Assembly: GCA_025929595.1 (NCBI GenBank)
Contig: JAICQA010000001.1
Location: forward strand, 1-38,228
Source: Xanthobacteraceae bacterium
GTDB lineage: Bacteria; Pseudomonadota; Alphaproteobacteria; Rhizobiales; Xanthobacteraceae
Direction: 5' to 3'
Length of the DNA stretch: 38,228 nucleotides
Positions within the stretch are counted from its first letter, which is position 1. Every line of letters begins with the position of its first letter. Below, in pieces: positions 30,272 through 38,228 of the stretch. Below the pieces are notes generated by a model. It saw nothing but the letters and a program-made list of their open reading frames with translations. It was not told the DNA's origin and ran no database searches. The position numbers were made by a program, and so were the translations under genes.

Positions 30272-30673
30272 ATGTCGCGCAGTTTGCACGATGAGTCTCA
30301 GACGTTCGAGGTGAAGGAATCGGACATTCCCGAAGTGGTGAATGCCGATCCGGATGTGGCCTACACGGTGCGCCCGCTCACGACGGCCAAGTTTCGCGAG
30401 TTGCAGAAGAGAAACACGCAACAGGTCGTCAACAAGGCATCGCGCAGCATGGAGGCCGAGGTCAACGGCGAGAAGTTGGCCGACGACTTGATCGACTGGG
30501 TCATTGCGGACTGGTCCGGCATCGTCGACAAGGGGCAACCCGCGGAGTGCTCGCGCGCGAACAAGCTACGCCTCGATGGCCAGGTGAAAGCGGGATTGAT
30601 CGGCGTGGCGGGCCTGAACCGAATCGAAGCGGCCCCGGAGGTCCGCACAGACTCGTTTCGTACAACTCCGTAG
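30272..30673 (+). CDS. Tail assembly chaperone, first frame (G-like)
   Basis: A 133-residue protein between tube and tape measure, the place of lambda G. It has VAYTVRPLTTAKFRELQKRN and EKLADDLIDWVIADWSGIV, typical of chaperones that bind the tape measure during tail assembly. It ends inside an overlapping frame (next entry) without a spaced start for that frame, which is the usual sign of a programmed frameshift. It begins after the terminator. Confidence 0.65.
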   Translation: MSRSLHDESQTFEVKESDIPEVVNADPDVAYTVRPLTTAKFRELQKRNTQQVVNKASRSMEAEVNGEKLADDLIDWVIADWSGIVDKGQPAECSRANKLRLDGQVKAGLIGVAGLNRIEAAPEVRTDSFRTTP

Positions 30674-30992
30674 TTTTTGCGAATTCTGGGACGACAAAGA
30701 CCAGCACACGACGTGCTGTCAGTTCGCGGATGACGAAACGGTCAGGACCGACCCGCAGGAGTTCGATTGTCGCGCCTGCGTCGTGATGGAGCGGTTGACC
30801 GACCTGGACGACGACAACCGGGCCAGTTGGCTGCTCTACCGACAGTTGTGCAATCGGTTCGTGAATGACCTGCAAGCCGGCAGCGTGTTGCTGGACCGGC
30901 TGACTGAAGACGATGACGCCGAGGTGTTCGCCGAGAAGTGCGACCGCCTGCAAGTGATCTACGACGTATTGCAACCACCGAAGACGACCTGA
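30618..30992 (+). CDS. Tail assembly chaperone, second frame (T-like), probably made by frameshift
   Basis: An open frame from the stop at 30615-30617 to 30992, in the +1 (or -2) frame relative to the first chaperone frame and overlapping its last 56 bases. It reads CEFWDDKDQHTTCCQFADD, FDCRACVVMERL and then a helical end, and no good ATG lies near its beginning; the first is at 30786, with GTG at 30783. The Cys pairs suggest a zinc site. TTT-C at 30656-30659 (a Phe tRNA could slip from UUU to UUC) is a possible +1 site. Independent expression from 30783 is the alternative. Confidence 0.55.
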   Translation, partial: TESKRPRRSAQTRFVQLRSFCEFWDDKDQHTTCCQFADDETVRTDPQEFDCRACVVMERLTDLDDDNRASWLLYRQLCNRFVNDLQAGSVLLDRLTEDDDAEVFAEKCDRLQVIYDVLQPPKTT

Positions 30993-30997
30993 TTCCT

Positions 30998-33616
30998 ATG
31001 GCCCGAGAACTCGACATCGTTGTCACGATGCAGACCGCCGAGGCGGAACGCGCGGCTGAACGTGTCGACGAAAAGATCGCGAAGATCGGATCGACATCAG
31101 ATCAGACGTCGCAGGCGATCGACGACGCCGCGAAACGGGCCGACGCCAGCATCGCGCGGATCGAGAAGAAGTACGCGGACCAGGAAAAGGCATCAGAGAA
31201 AGCTGCGGCCAGCACCCAGAAGCACGCCGACAAGATGGGTGTCTTGGAATCGGCGGTCTTGCGCTACGCCGGGCCGGCCGTCATCGGTGTCGCGCTCAAG
31301 CAGACCCTCGCCTGGGCGGACTCCATCGAAGACCTCTCGAAGAAGACCGGCGTCGCACCTGGGAAGCTCCAGGCGCTGGAGTTCTCCGCGAAACAAGTCG
31401 GGTTGGCGATCGACCCAGTCGCGCGCGCCATCGGCATGATGGGCGATCGGCTGGCCTCGGGGGATAAGTCGGCCCTCGCGGGCCTCGAACGTCTCGGCCT
31501 CTCCTTCAAGACCATTCGCAGCATGTCGCCGGACGCGGCCTTCTTGGAAATCGCGAAAGCGATCGCGGAAGTCGAAGACCCCATGCAGCGCGCGGCGGAT
31601 GCGACCGATCTCTTTGGCCGCACCGGCATCGAGTTGCTACCGCTGCTCACGTCCGACATCGACGAGTTGATGAAGAAGGCGAAGCAGTTGGGCCTCGTCA
31701 TGGACGACGAGACAACCAAGGCCGCCGCCGATCTCAACGATCAGCTCGAGAACATGGTCGCCATCGGCAAGCGGCTGTTGGTGTCGGTGTTCCTGCCCTT
31801 GATCCCGATCCTGAATCCGATTGCGAACGCCTTCGGATTTCTCGCCGGCGAACTCAACAAGATGATCGTGGCGATTACGTCTCCCCTCGCCCAGATGCGC
31901 GAGTTCGCCGAACTGCTCGGCGTCATCCAATCGCGGTTGCCGAACATGCCCAAGGGGCCCGGGATGACGTTCGATCCGGGCATGTTGGGTACGCCTGGCG
32001 ATCCGATGACATCTGGCGTGTTCGGGCAAACCTACGACTTCGTCAACGACCAGCTCAATACGCGACTCGGGGCGCAAACCCGGAAGCCGCGAGTGCTGCC
32101 GTTTGTGCGGCCCGACCTCATGGGCGAATCCGCCTGGAATAACAGCGCGATCTTCCAGGCGCAGCAGTACGGCCTCTCGCCCGCGTTGTCGTTCCCCGGC
32201 TGGCAGAACGAGATGATGTACGGCCCCTTCGGGCCGATGGCGCCCTTCGCTGGCGCGGGTTCGCGCGCCGAGAATGACGCGATCTATCAGAACAGGCCGA
32301 ACGCCGGATCGGGCTTCTTGCGTGGCAGCGGCGGGCGCTTCCTCAGCGCGGGACTCGGTTCGATGGCCTCCTTCATCCCTGGCATGAATCATCAGGGCTC
32401 GGCGATCGGCTCCTCCTTCGGCTCGGCCCTGGGCGGCCTACAGGGCGTCATGGGCGCGCTCGGTTCGTTCGCGCCGTTCCTGGGCCCGATTGCGGGGATC
32501 GCGGGCGGCCTGCTCGGGAAGCTCTTCGGCCCGTCGGAAGCATCGAAGACCCGCAAGGAGCGATCGAGCTTTATCGATGACTTCGGCGGGATGGAGTCCC
32601 TGCAACTGGCGGCGGATCGCGCGGGGTTCAATCTCGACAAGTTGCTGTCGACGAAGAAGACCGACGTCCTCGCCGGCGAGATCAAGAAGCTCGAAGAGGC
32701 GATGGCGGCGTTCGATCAACAGGTGGCGGACGCGAATACCGAACTCGACACGATGTATTCCACGCTCGATGCCACGGTCGCGAAGGGCAAGGAACTCGGC
32801 TACGAGTTCGACCAGTCCGGCAACCTCGTCTCCGTGAACTTCCAGAAGATGCAGGAGACGGCGCAGAAATACAAGATCGACCTCGAAGCCCTCGGCCCGG
32901 CCTTCCAGCAGCAACGCCTGCACGCGATGGCCGAGGAGATCATCAACGACTTCACGCTCTTGAACATGGGCGGCACCGAGACGGGCACGATCCTGCTCGG
33001 CATGAGCGAGAAGATCAACGAGCTGGTCAACCAGTCGATCAAGTACGGCACGGAAATTCCCGCGAACATGAAGCCGTGGATCGAGAACCTGATCGAAGCC
33101 AATCAGTTGACCGACGAGAACGGCGTCGCGATCACCGACCTGTCACAAATGAAGTTTGGCGAGACGGTCGCGTCCGAGTTCTCGAAGATTCAGGCATCTC
33201 TCGTTGAACTCGTCGACAAGATCGGTGTCCTCGTCGACAAGATCACGGAAATGACGGCGCCGAAGACAATCCATATCGGCTGGCAGGTCGACCCGCCGCC
33301 CGACATCCAGACGCCCGATTACAACAGCATGGGTGGCTTCGTTGGTCAGCCGCGCTATCTCGCCGGCGGCGGCATGATCCCGCGTGGTACCGACACCGTC
33401 CCGGCGATGTTGACGCCCGGCGAAGGCGTCATGCGGCGCGATGCCGTGGCGCGCTTGATGCGCGGCGATTGGCCGCAAGGCGGCGGCACCACGACGATCG
33501 TCATCGACAACATGCAGGTCGACACGTTCTCGAGCGAGATGGAAGCGGAAACGCAGATCGGCCGGGCGCTGGTGCGCGGCCTGAAGCGGCGGGGGGTGCG
33601 GCTCAACGCCGCCTGA
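30998..33616 (+). CDS. Tape measure protein
   Basis: An 872-residue protein. The N-terminal coiled coil (QAIDDAAKRADASIARIEKKYADQEKASEKAA) leads to the phage tail tape-measure core: LEFSAKQVGLAIDPVARAIGMMGDRL and FLEIAKAIAEVEDPMQRAADATDLFGRTGIELLPLL. Hydrophobic segments lie near 265-290 and a Gly/Met/Pro-rich zone near 380-540. The C-terminus has GGGMIPRGTDTVPAMLTPGEGVM, common in such proteins. It sets tail length and occupies the tube until injection. It is short, so the tail should be about 130 nm by the usual 0.15 nm per residue rule. Confidence 0.93.
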   Translation: MARELDIVVTMQTAEAERAAERVDEKIAKIGSTSDQTSQAIDDAAKRADASIARIEKKYADQEKASEKAAASTQKHADKMGVLESAVLRYAGPAVIGVALKQTLAWADSIEDLSKKTGVAPGKLQALEFSAKQVGLAIDPVARAIGMMGDRLASGDKSALAGLERLGLSFKTIRSMSPDAAFLEIAKAIAEVEDPMQRAADATDLFGRTGIELLPLLTSDIDELMKKAKQLGLVMDDETTKAAADLNDQLENMVAIGKRLLVSVFLPLIPILNPIANAFGFLAGELNKMIVAITSPLAQMREFAELLGVIQSRLPNMPKGPGMTFDPGMLGTPGDPMTSGVFGQTYDFVNDQLNTRLGAQTRKPRVLPFVRPDLMGESAWNNSAIFQAQQYGLSPALSFPGWQNEMMYGPFGPMAPFAGAGSRAENDAIYQNRPNAGSGFLRGSGGRFLSAGLGSMASFIPGMNHQGSAIGSSFGSALGGLQGVMGALGSFAPFLGPIAGIAGGLLGKLFGPSEASKTRKERSSFIDDFGGMESLQLAADRAGFNLDKLLSTKKTDVLAGEIKKLEEAMAAFDQQVADANTELDTMYSTLDATVAKGKELGYEFDQSGNLVSVNFQKMQETAQKYKIDLEALGPAFQQQRLHAMAEEIINDFTLLNMGGTETGTILLGMSEKINELVNQSIKYGTEIPANMKPWIENLIEANQLTDENGVAITDLSQMKFGETVASEFSKIQASLVELVDKIGVLVDKITEMTAPKTIHIGWQVDPPPDIQTPDYNSMGGFVGQPRYLAGGGMIPRGTDTVPAMLTPGEGVMRRDAVARLMRGDWPQGGGTTTIVIDNMQVDTFSSEMEAETQIGRALVRGLKRRGVRLNAA

Positions 33617-33619
33617 TCG

Positions 33620-35032
33620 ATGGCCAATCCGATCACCCTCGGCATCGGTGCGCCCGGCAATATTGCCGAGTTTCTGCTTGTCGGCTTGTCGCCGTCTGGG
33701 GCGCTGGCGAGTCAGGTCTACAACTACGCGATCTCAGGACTCTGTCGATCGGGCGCGACGCGATCGGACTACTACCGCCCCGTCGGGCAAGTGCAGATCG
33801 GCGGCACCTTGCGCTCGACGATGATCGACAAGCGCACCGTCCGGATCGTGGACCTTTTGAACGCGCAGCCGAATACCGCAACCTTCGACTGTGTCGACTT
33901 CACGCCCCTGCGTGGACAGGAAGTCGCGATCTCGCTCGGCACGACGCGCAACAAGATTTTCGCCGGCCACATCATCACCGTCGACCAGACGGCGCCGCAT
34001 AGTGGGCAGCGGGTCCGATTTACCGTCTCCTGCGTCGACTACACATGGTTGCTCGAGACACGGCGGATCACCGGCAAACGCTACGAGAACGAATCGGTCA
34101 CGAACATCATTCGCGACCTGATGATGTTGGCCCCGTCCGGCTTCACCACGGCGAACGTGGAAGCCTCGATGGATGCGGTCGACTTCACGACGAACCACGC
34201 CGAGACGTTGATGCAGGCGATTAGCCGCCTGATGAAGATGGCCTCCAAGGGCGGCGTGCAGGGCGGCTACTGCTACGTTGATTACAACAAGGATCTGCAC
34301 GCCTTCGTCACCCCGGAAGCCGACGGCAACCCGAAGGTGTTGAACGCGACCAATCTCAACTTCTGGGATCTGCAGTACAGCGTCGACCTCTCCCAGGTCC
34401 GTACCCGCGTCTATGCGATGGGCGCGGTGACGCAGACGACATCCACGGTCCCGAACATCTCGACGGCGATTCCTGTGGCCGATACTGGCATCTTTGCGGA
34501 AGCCGGCGGGCAGGCGCTGAGCTTCGGCAATCAGTTGCAGTACGCGGGCACCTCCCCGACCACGGGGCCGGGCTGGCTCACCGGCGTGACCTCGTTCTCC
34601 TATTCGATCCCCCAAGGGGAAAGCGTTCGTGTTCTGGCGACGCGCATCAACTCGAACGCCGCCAACTCGATGGCGGCGATCATCGGGACCGACGGGCTGA
34701 TCGATCACATCGTCAGCGACGAGCGACTGACCGATGCCGGCGCCCGCACGCGCGGGGATGGCGACCTCGGCTTGTTCGCGGAGCCGGAATCGTCCGTGAC
34801 CCTGTTCACCCGCGACAAGTTTATGAAGTCGGGCAAGACACTGCCCGCCTCGCTCACGGCGCCGACGGTGATCTCGACGGAGATGATCGTGCAGGAAGTC
34901 GAAATCTTCGACATCGCGCTCGGCAACGGCTACCGCTTCCCCCGCCGGCGCGTGAAGGCCGGCACCACGACGCGCGATGTCTTCCAGTTACTCGGCACAG
35001 CGGATCAACTGTCGACAGAAGGGCCCGCGTAA
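33620..35032 (+). CDS. Tail tip / hub protein
   Basis: A 470-residue protein three bases after the tape measure. It has beta-rich content with VRIVDLLNAQPNTATFDCVD and FAGHIITVDQTAPHSGQRVRFTVSCVDYTWLL, a pattern seen in hub (gp27-like) proteins of siphovirus tail tips, followed by IIRDLMMLAP. It probably forms the ring that joins tube to fibres and opens at infection. Confidence 0.65.
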   Translation: MANPITLGIGAPGNIAEFLLVGLSPSGALASQVYNYAISGLCRSGATRSDYYRPVGQVQIGGTLRSTMIDKRTVRIVDLLNAQPNTATFDCVDFTPLRGQEVAISLGTTRNKIFAGHIITVDQTAPHSGQRVRFTVSCVDYTWLLETRRITGKRYENESVTNIIRDLMMLAPSGFTTANVEASMDAVDFTTNHAETLMQAISRLMKMASKGGVQGGYCYVDYNKDLHAFVTPEADGNPKVLNATNLNFWDLQYSVDLSQVRTRVYAMGAVTQTTSTVPNISTAIPVADTGIFAEAGGQALSFGNQLQYAGTSPTTGPGWLTGVTSFSYSIPQGESVRVLATRINSNAANSMAAIIGTDGLIDHIVSDERLTDAGARTRGDGDLGLFAEPESSVTLFTRDKFMKSGKTLPASLTAPTVISTEMIVQEVEIFDIALGNGYRFPRRRVKAGTTTRDVFQLLGTADQLSTEGPA

Positions 35033-35946
35033 TGTCGAAAAATCTGATGGATCACGTCGTCCTGGTGGACGACAGCGGCCTCGGCCTCGACGGCACGATC
35101 ATCAACAATTCGCTCTTCGATCAGGTTCAGGACGAGATCGACGAAGCCATTCAGCAAATCGTGCAGACGAAGAGCGGCAGCTACACAGTCCTCGTCACTG
35201 ACGACATCGTGATCTGCACGGCGGCCTTGACCCTGTCGCTGTACGCCGCGTCGACCGGGTCCGCGCGTCCGCTGCGCGTCGTCAACACCGGATCGGGCGC
35301 GGTCGTGATCGATCCCGATGGCAGCGAAACGATCGGCGGGTTGTCGGCCTGGACGCTGCGACCGAAGCAGACGGCGATCTTGCGCTGTGATGGCTCGAAT
35401 TGGGAGATCGAAGCCCTGTCGAATTGTCGGCAGTGGTCGGAAGAGCTCGCGATCCCGATCTCGTATTTCCGTCCGCACGCGTCGGGCGGTTGTGGGGCGC
35501 TCGAAGATGTGCTGTTGTCGTCGGGTCGCTACGCGTCGGCCTGCCCGTTTGACGGCACGAGCATCGAAAGCGCGTCGTGCTTCCTGCCCTTGCCGCGGCG
35601 GTGGAACCTGGGCACGTTCACCTTCGAGCCCTACGGCTTCAATACGGCTGGCGGGTCGGGGGCGGTTGTCCTCCAGATGGCGGCTGTGGCCGCTGGGGAT
35701 GGGGAAACCAAAGACGCCGCCGTCGGCACGTTCCAGACCTCGACCGACACGATCCTGACCGCGAAGTTTCAGGCGGTGGGCCCGGTGTCCTCGGCCATCA
35801 CGATCGCCGGTACGCCAGCTGTGGCGGATGGCATTCGCTTTGTCCTCCAGCGCGATCCGACCGCTGGCGGCGATACCTACGCCTCGGACTACTACGTCGA
35901 AACCGTGAAAGTGCGGCTGACGATGTTGGCTTTCAACGATGAGTAG
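35032..35946 (+). CDS. Tail fibre protein
   Basis: A 304-residue protein starting in a TAATG overlap. The N-terminal helix (FDQVQDEIDEAIQQIVQ) is followed by a repeat-type segment SGSYTVLVTDDIVICTAALTLSLYAA...ETIGG...AILRCDGSNWEI, found in many tail fibre stems. The C-terminal half is a jelly-roll-like beta region with Cys residues. Likely part of the receptor-contact apparatus. Confidence 0.68.
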   Translation: MSKNLMDHVVLVDDSGLGLDGTIINNSLFDQVQDEIDEAIQQIVQTKSGSYTVLVTDDIVICTAALTLSLYAASTGSARPLRVVNTGSGAVVIDPDGSETIGGLSAWTLRPKQTAILRCDGSNWEIEALSNCRQWSEELAIPISYFRPHASGGCGALEDVLLSSGRYASACPFDGTSIESASCFLPLPRRWNLGTFTFEPYGFNTAGGSGAVVLQMAAVAAGDGETKDAAVGTFQTSTDTILTAKFQAVGPVSSAITIAGTPAVADGIRFVLQRDPTAGGDTYASDYYVETVKVRLTMLAFNDE

Positions 35947-36799
35947 CCTGCAAAGCGCCGTGCTGTTCGGGCGGTCGATGCCGCGGGCCCTCGCGATTGA
36001 ATCGCTGGTCGTCGGCGGCGGCGGCGGCGGCGGTACCGGGCTGACGAATGTCGGCGGCGGCGGCGGCGCCGATGTACAGAGCGCGTCAGCCGTCCTGCAG
36101 CCTGGCTCGTCCACGACGGTCACGGTCGGGGGAGAGGGCGCCGGACAGGCGGGCGGCACCGGGCGTACCAACGGCGGCACGTCGTCGTTCAACGGCACCT
36201 CTGCGGCCGGCGGCGGCGCGGGCGGCACCGGCGGCGGCGCGGACGCGTCGGCGCGCGCGGGCAACGCGGGCGCAAACGGCGGCGGCGGCGGTGGCACCGG
36301 CGGGGATGGCCCAACGGTTGGCGGTGCGGGCACCTTCACCGGCGGCGGCAGCAACTCTTCGAATAGCTCGGGCGGCGGCGCGGGTGATGGCGCGAACGGC
36401 GCCAATGCGCCGACGAGCACCGGCGGCCAAGGCACGGCGCACAGCATCACCGGGGCGTCAGTCGTCTACGGCGCGGGCGCGGGCGGGGCGAATCGAGAAG
36501 GCGGGACCGGCGGCCCTGGGCCCGTCGGCGGCACGGGCGCCGGGAGTGGGGCGAGCGCTGACACCGACGCGACGGCTGGCACCAACTACGGGGCCGGCGG
36601 CGGCGGCGGCAACGAAGGGTCGGGCGGCACCGGATTCGGCGGCAACGGTGCGCCTGGCGTGGTCTACATCCGTTACATCGGGCCGCAACGGGCGACGGGC
36701 GGCACCGTGTCGACCATCAGCGTCGGGAGCGAATCCTACACGCTGCATCGGTTCGATTTCGCGGACAGCGGAACAGATTTTGTCGTGACAGCGGAGTGA
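35939..36799 (+). CDS. Glycine-rich tail adhesin
   Basis: A 286-residue protein overlapping the fibre gene. It starts with IESLVVGGGGGGG and continues with many short Gly runs between Thr, Ser and Asn loops, ending GAPGVVYIRYIG. This is the plan of Gly-rich adhesins that fold as a polyglycine-II sandwich with variable loops at the tip. A C-terminal domain of about 45 residues (VSTISVGSESYTLHRFDF) follows. The gene would confer host specificity. Confidence 0.72.
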   Translation: MSSLQSAVLFGRSMPRALAIESLVVGGGGGGGTGLTNVGGGGGADVQSASAVLQPGSSTTVTVGGEGAGQAGGTGRTNGGTSSFNGTSAAGGGAGGTGGGADASARAGNAGANGGGGGGTGGDGPTVGGAGTFTGGGSNSSNSSGGGAGDGANGANAPTSTGGQGTAHSITGASVVYGAGAGGANREGGTGGPGPVGGTGAGSGASADTDATAGTNYGAGGGGGNEGSGGTGFGGNGAPGVVYIRYIGPQRATGGTVSTISVGSESYTLHRFDFADSGTDFVVTAE

Positions 36800-37119
36800 G
36801 CATGGAGATCCCGATCATCTTTTCGAGCTTGGAACTGCGCTACATCGACGCCGACGTGGCGCGGCTGAACGCGACCGGCGAGACGCTCACGCGGGAGACA
36901 TACCTCGCGCGGCGGCTGTCGAAAGTCATCGGCAATGAAGTCGCGCGCCAGCGAGTGGAGCGACGCACCAGCAACGCCTCCGTGATCGAGCAGGCGGTCG
37001 AGGCCCTGCCCGCGGATCCAACGGAAGCCTCGCGCGCGCTGCAGGGGCTCGGTCTGGTCATGACGGCCGACGGCAGCATTGCGCCGATCGCGACGCGAGA
37101 GGTCACCGGCACCCGATGA
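36796..37119 (+). CDS. Hypothetical tail-region protein (107 aa)
   Basis: GTG start in a GTGA overlap with the adhesin; ATG at 36802 is an alternative. The start is beta-like (EIPIIFSSLELRYIDADVARL), the rest helical with Ala- and Arg-rich stretches. It lies where chaperones for adhesins are often found, so a folding helper for the Gly-rich protein is possible. No family recognised. Confidence 0.55.
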   Translation: MSMEIPIIFSSLELRYIDADVARLNATGETLTRETYLARRLSKVIGNEVARQRVERRTSNASVIEQAVEALPADPTEASRALQGLGLVMTADGSIAPIATREVTGTR

Positions 37120-37622
37120 TCTCGGTGGTCCATCGCTTCATCGTGCCGGCCGCGTATGCGGTGTTGCCTGAGCGGATGCAATCGCTCCAGGCGACGGCGA
37201 TGCTGCTCGCGATTGGACTCCAGGAGTCAGAGTTCGAGGCGCGGCGACAACATGCTGGAGGGCCGGCGCGCGGCTTCTGGCAATTCGAAAAGAACGGCGG
37301 CATGAAGGGCGTCGCGACGCATGACGACACGCGCGACCTGTTAACCGACGCGATCGATCGCTTGCGGTATCCACGCGGCCTCAGCCTGACCGCGCAGCAC
37401 GCGATGCTCGAGCACAACGACGTGTTCGCGTGCGTCTGTGCGCGGTTGCTGCTGTGGACGTTGCCGAGAATCCTGCCGCAAGCGGATCAACCGAGTCAGG
37501 GATGGCATCAGTATCTCGACGCGTGGCGACCGGGCAAGCCCCATCCCGACACATGGGAGCGGAATTACGGGCGCGCGTGGACGATGGTCGCGGACGCCGA
37601 GCAGAGGACGGTAGAGGAATGA
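37116..37622 (+). CDS. Endolysin: lytic-transglycosylase-like muramidase
   Basis: A 168-residue protein with the transglycosylase-type signature AMLLAIGLQESEFEARRQ (catalytic Glu37 with the following Ser) and GPARGFWQFE, equivalent to the QES...GxxQ... motifs of soluble lytic transglycosylases. It cleaves peptidoglycan glycan strands. No signal peptide is evident, so export would need a holin. The ATGA overlap and neighbours place it in the lysis cassette. Confidence 0.78.
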   Translation: MISVVHRFIVPAAYAVLPERMQSLQATAMLLAIGLQESEFEARRQHAGGPARGFWQFEKNGGMKGVATHDDTRDLLTDAIDRLRYPRGLSLTAQHAMLEHNDVFACVCARLLLWTLPRILPQADQPSQGWHQYLDAWRPGKPHPDTWERNYGRAWTMVADAEQRTVEE

Positions 37623-37750
37623 GACGAATGGACGTCGACTTCTTCAGGAGCGGGACCGCACCCGAGTGCGAATCGAATGCGGCCCCTTGCGAACATGAGC
37701 ACACAACTTGCCCATGCCCGCCACGGGCATTTATCGGGAGATACCGCTGA
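37619..37750 (+). CDS. Small Cys-rich protein in the lysis cassette (43 aa)
   Basis: Bounded by ATGA and TGATG overlaps. Contains Cys at PECES, PCEH and CPCPPR. No signal or transmembrane segment. A small zinc- or disulfide-bound peptide, role unknown. Confidence 0.45.
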   Translation: MRRMDVDFFRSGTAPECESNAAPCEHEHTTCPCPPRAFIGRYR

Positions 37751-38115
37751 TGACTTCAGTGGCCATCCCGTTGGCGCCTGACGCGATGTCACCCCCACGC
37801 GAAAGCCAACGACGCTTGTCCGACTTTACCGACTTGACGAAGGCGTCAGTGCCGCTGCCGTTCATGCTGTCGGTGATTGGCTCCGTCATCGTGATTGCCT
37901 TCTTCGTGTTCCAGATCAAGAGCGATGTGCGCTTGATCGAAGAACGACAACAGCACCAGAAGGAAACCACGCAACTGCAGTTCGACGAGTTGAAGGCGCT
38001 GGTCGCCGGTGCAGGACTGCGGAATGCCAACATGTCGATGGCGCAAGAGATGTCGAGAGTGCAGCAAGAAAACACGCAACTGCGCGAGCAGTTGAAAGAG
38101 AGGGGCGCACGCTAA
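37750..38115 (+). CDS. Single-pass membrane protein with coiled coil (i-spanin- or holin-like)
   Basis: A 121-residue protein. A hydrophilic N-terminus is followed by one membrane helix (about 35-56, PLPFMLSVIGSVIVIAFFVF) and a C-terminal coiled coil (RLIEERQQHQKETTQLQF, then RVQQENTQLREQLKER). One transmembrane segment and a periplasmic coiled coil are the plan of inner-membrane spanins. A holin is possible but would usually be shorter in the coiled coil. It starts in a TGATG overlap. Confidence 0.55.
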   Translation: MTSVAIPLAPDAMSPPRESQRRLSDFTDLTKASVPLPFMLSVIGSVIVIAFFVFQIKSDVRLIEERQQHQKETTQLQFDELKALVAGAGLRNANMSMAQEMSRVQQENTQLREQLKERGAR

Positions 38116-38228
38116 TGGATCCGATCACATGCTGTCTGTTGGGGATTTGTTGCCCACCATTACAGCGACAAACTCGCATCGCGTCGTACATCGCCTCGTT
38201 CGGCATCCCGGCGGAAGTCGCCGACAAG
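38115..38228 (+). CDS. Small protein beginning MDPITCCLLGICCPP, partial at window end
   Basis: Starts in a TAATG overlap and runs off the window after 38 codons. A hydrophobic Cys-rich N-terminus (MDPITCCLLGICCPPLQRQ) leads into a helical part. Similar short starts occur in prophage lysis regions. The Cys-rich end could anchor the protein at a membrane. Function unknown. Confidence 0.5.
   Translation, partial: MDPITCCLLGICCPPLQRQTRIASYIASFGIPAEVADK

Noticed and set aside
35005..36450. Long leftward ORF (481 codons) opposite the fibre and adhesin genes
   Set aside because: It is Pro/Ala/Arg-rich antisense sequence caused by Gly-rich, high-GC codons; the sense genes have family features.
1..38228. 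CRISPR arrays, insertion sequences, toxin-antitoxin pairs
   Set aside because: No regularly spaced repeats, transposase motifs or recognisable toxin-antitoxin gene pairs were seen on reading the window.

Overview
The window is most of one prophage of a siphovirus (Caudoviricetes with a long non-contractile tail) in a GC-rich, probably Gram-negative host. It opens inside the 3' half of a host tRNA-Asn(GTT), which lies directly beside a leftward tyrosine integrase. This is the usual layout of an attachment site at a tRNA 3' end. The right end stops inside the lysis genes, so the far attachment site and any genes beyond it are not visible. A lipobox lipoprotein, a lytic-transglycosylase-type endolysin and a spanin-like protein argue for a host with an outer membrane. 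Codon use is strongly G+C biased and the octamer GCGATCGC is frequent. The host phylum cannot be fixed from sequence alone; an acidobacterium or similar soil lineage is a guess.

Layout. (1) 0-2.9 kb, leftward lysogeny genes: HNH endonuclease, integrase, a 46-residue protein, an exported or membrane protein and an XRE repressor. (2) 2.9-3.0 kb, control region with a TTGACA promoter whose spacer holds a perfect AAGCCA-GA-TGGCTT palindrome. (3) 3.0-17.4 kb, rightward early genes, almost all joined by ATGA, GTGA or TAATG overlaps: Cro-like and CII-like regulators, an AlpA-type DNA-binding protein, a lipoprotein, a recombination set (ERF annealing protein, YqaJ-type nuclease, J-domain protein, HNH, NinB), a replication protein with iteron-like repeats, a sliding-clamp-like protein, many small zinc-ribbon or membrane proteins, a 407-residue protein with a Pro-Glu hinge and two orphan DNA methyltransferases. 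(4) 17.5-24.6 kb, packaging and head: small and large terminase, portal, Mu-F-like head protein, a virion-morphogenesis protein split in two frames, scaffold and major capsid. (5) 24.8-27.8 kb, a 1,013-residue GT4-methyltransferase-GT2 fusion inserted between capsid and neck genes. (6) 27.9-37.1 kb, neck, tail tube, overlapping tail-assembly-chaperone frames, tape measure, hub and two fibre/adhesin genes. (7) 37.1-38.2 kb, lysis genes.

How the parts work together. The repressor and Cro-like protein probably compete at the palindromic operator to choose between lysogeny and the long rightward transcript. ERF, YqaJ nuclease and NinB would serve recombination-dependent replication. The two methyltransferases have no visible restriction partner and would mark phage DNA against host restriction. 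The head and tail genes follow the classic siphovirus order.

The most unusual items are the capsid-adjacent glycosyltransferase/methyltransferase fusion (a candidate virion-glycan enzyme), a cluster of consecutive hairpins at the 3' end of ninB with further complementary segments downstream, GTAACG repeats around the replication gene, two places where one structural protein appears spread over two frames, a half-size sliding clamp, and a lipoprotein with a thrombospondin-like Trp/Arg/Cys tail. All functions are inferred from sequence patterns recalled from known families; no search was run.
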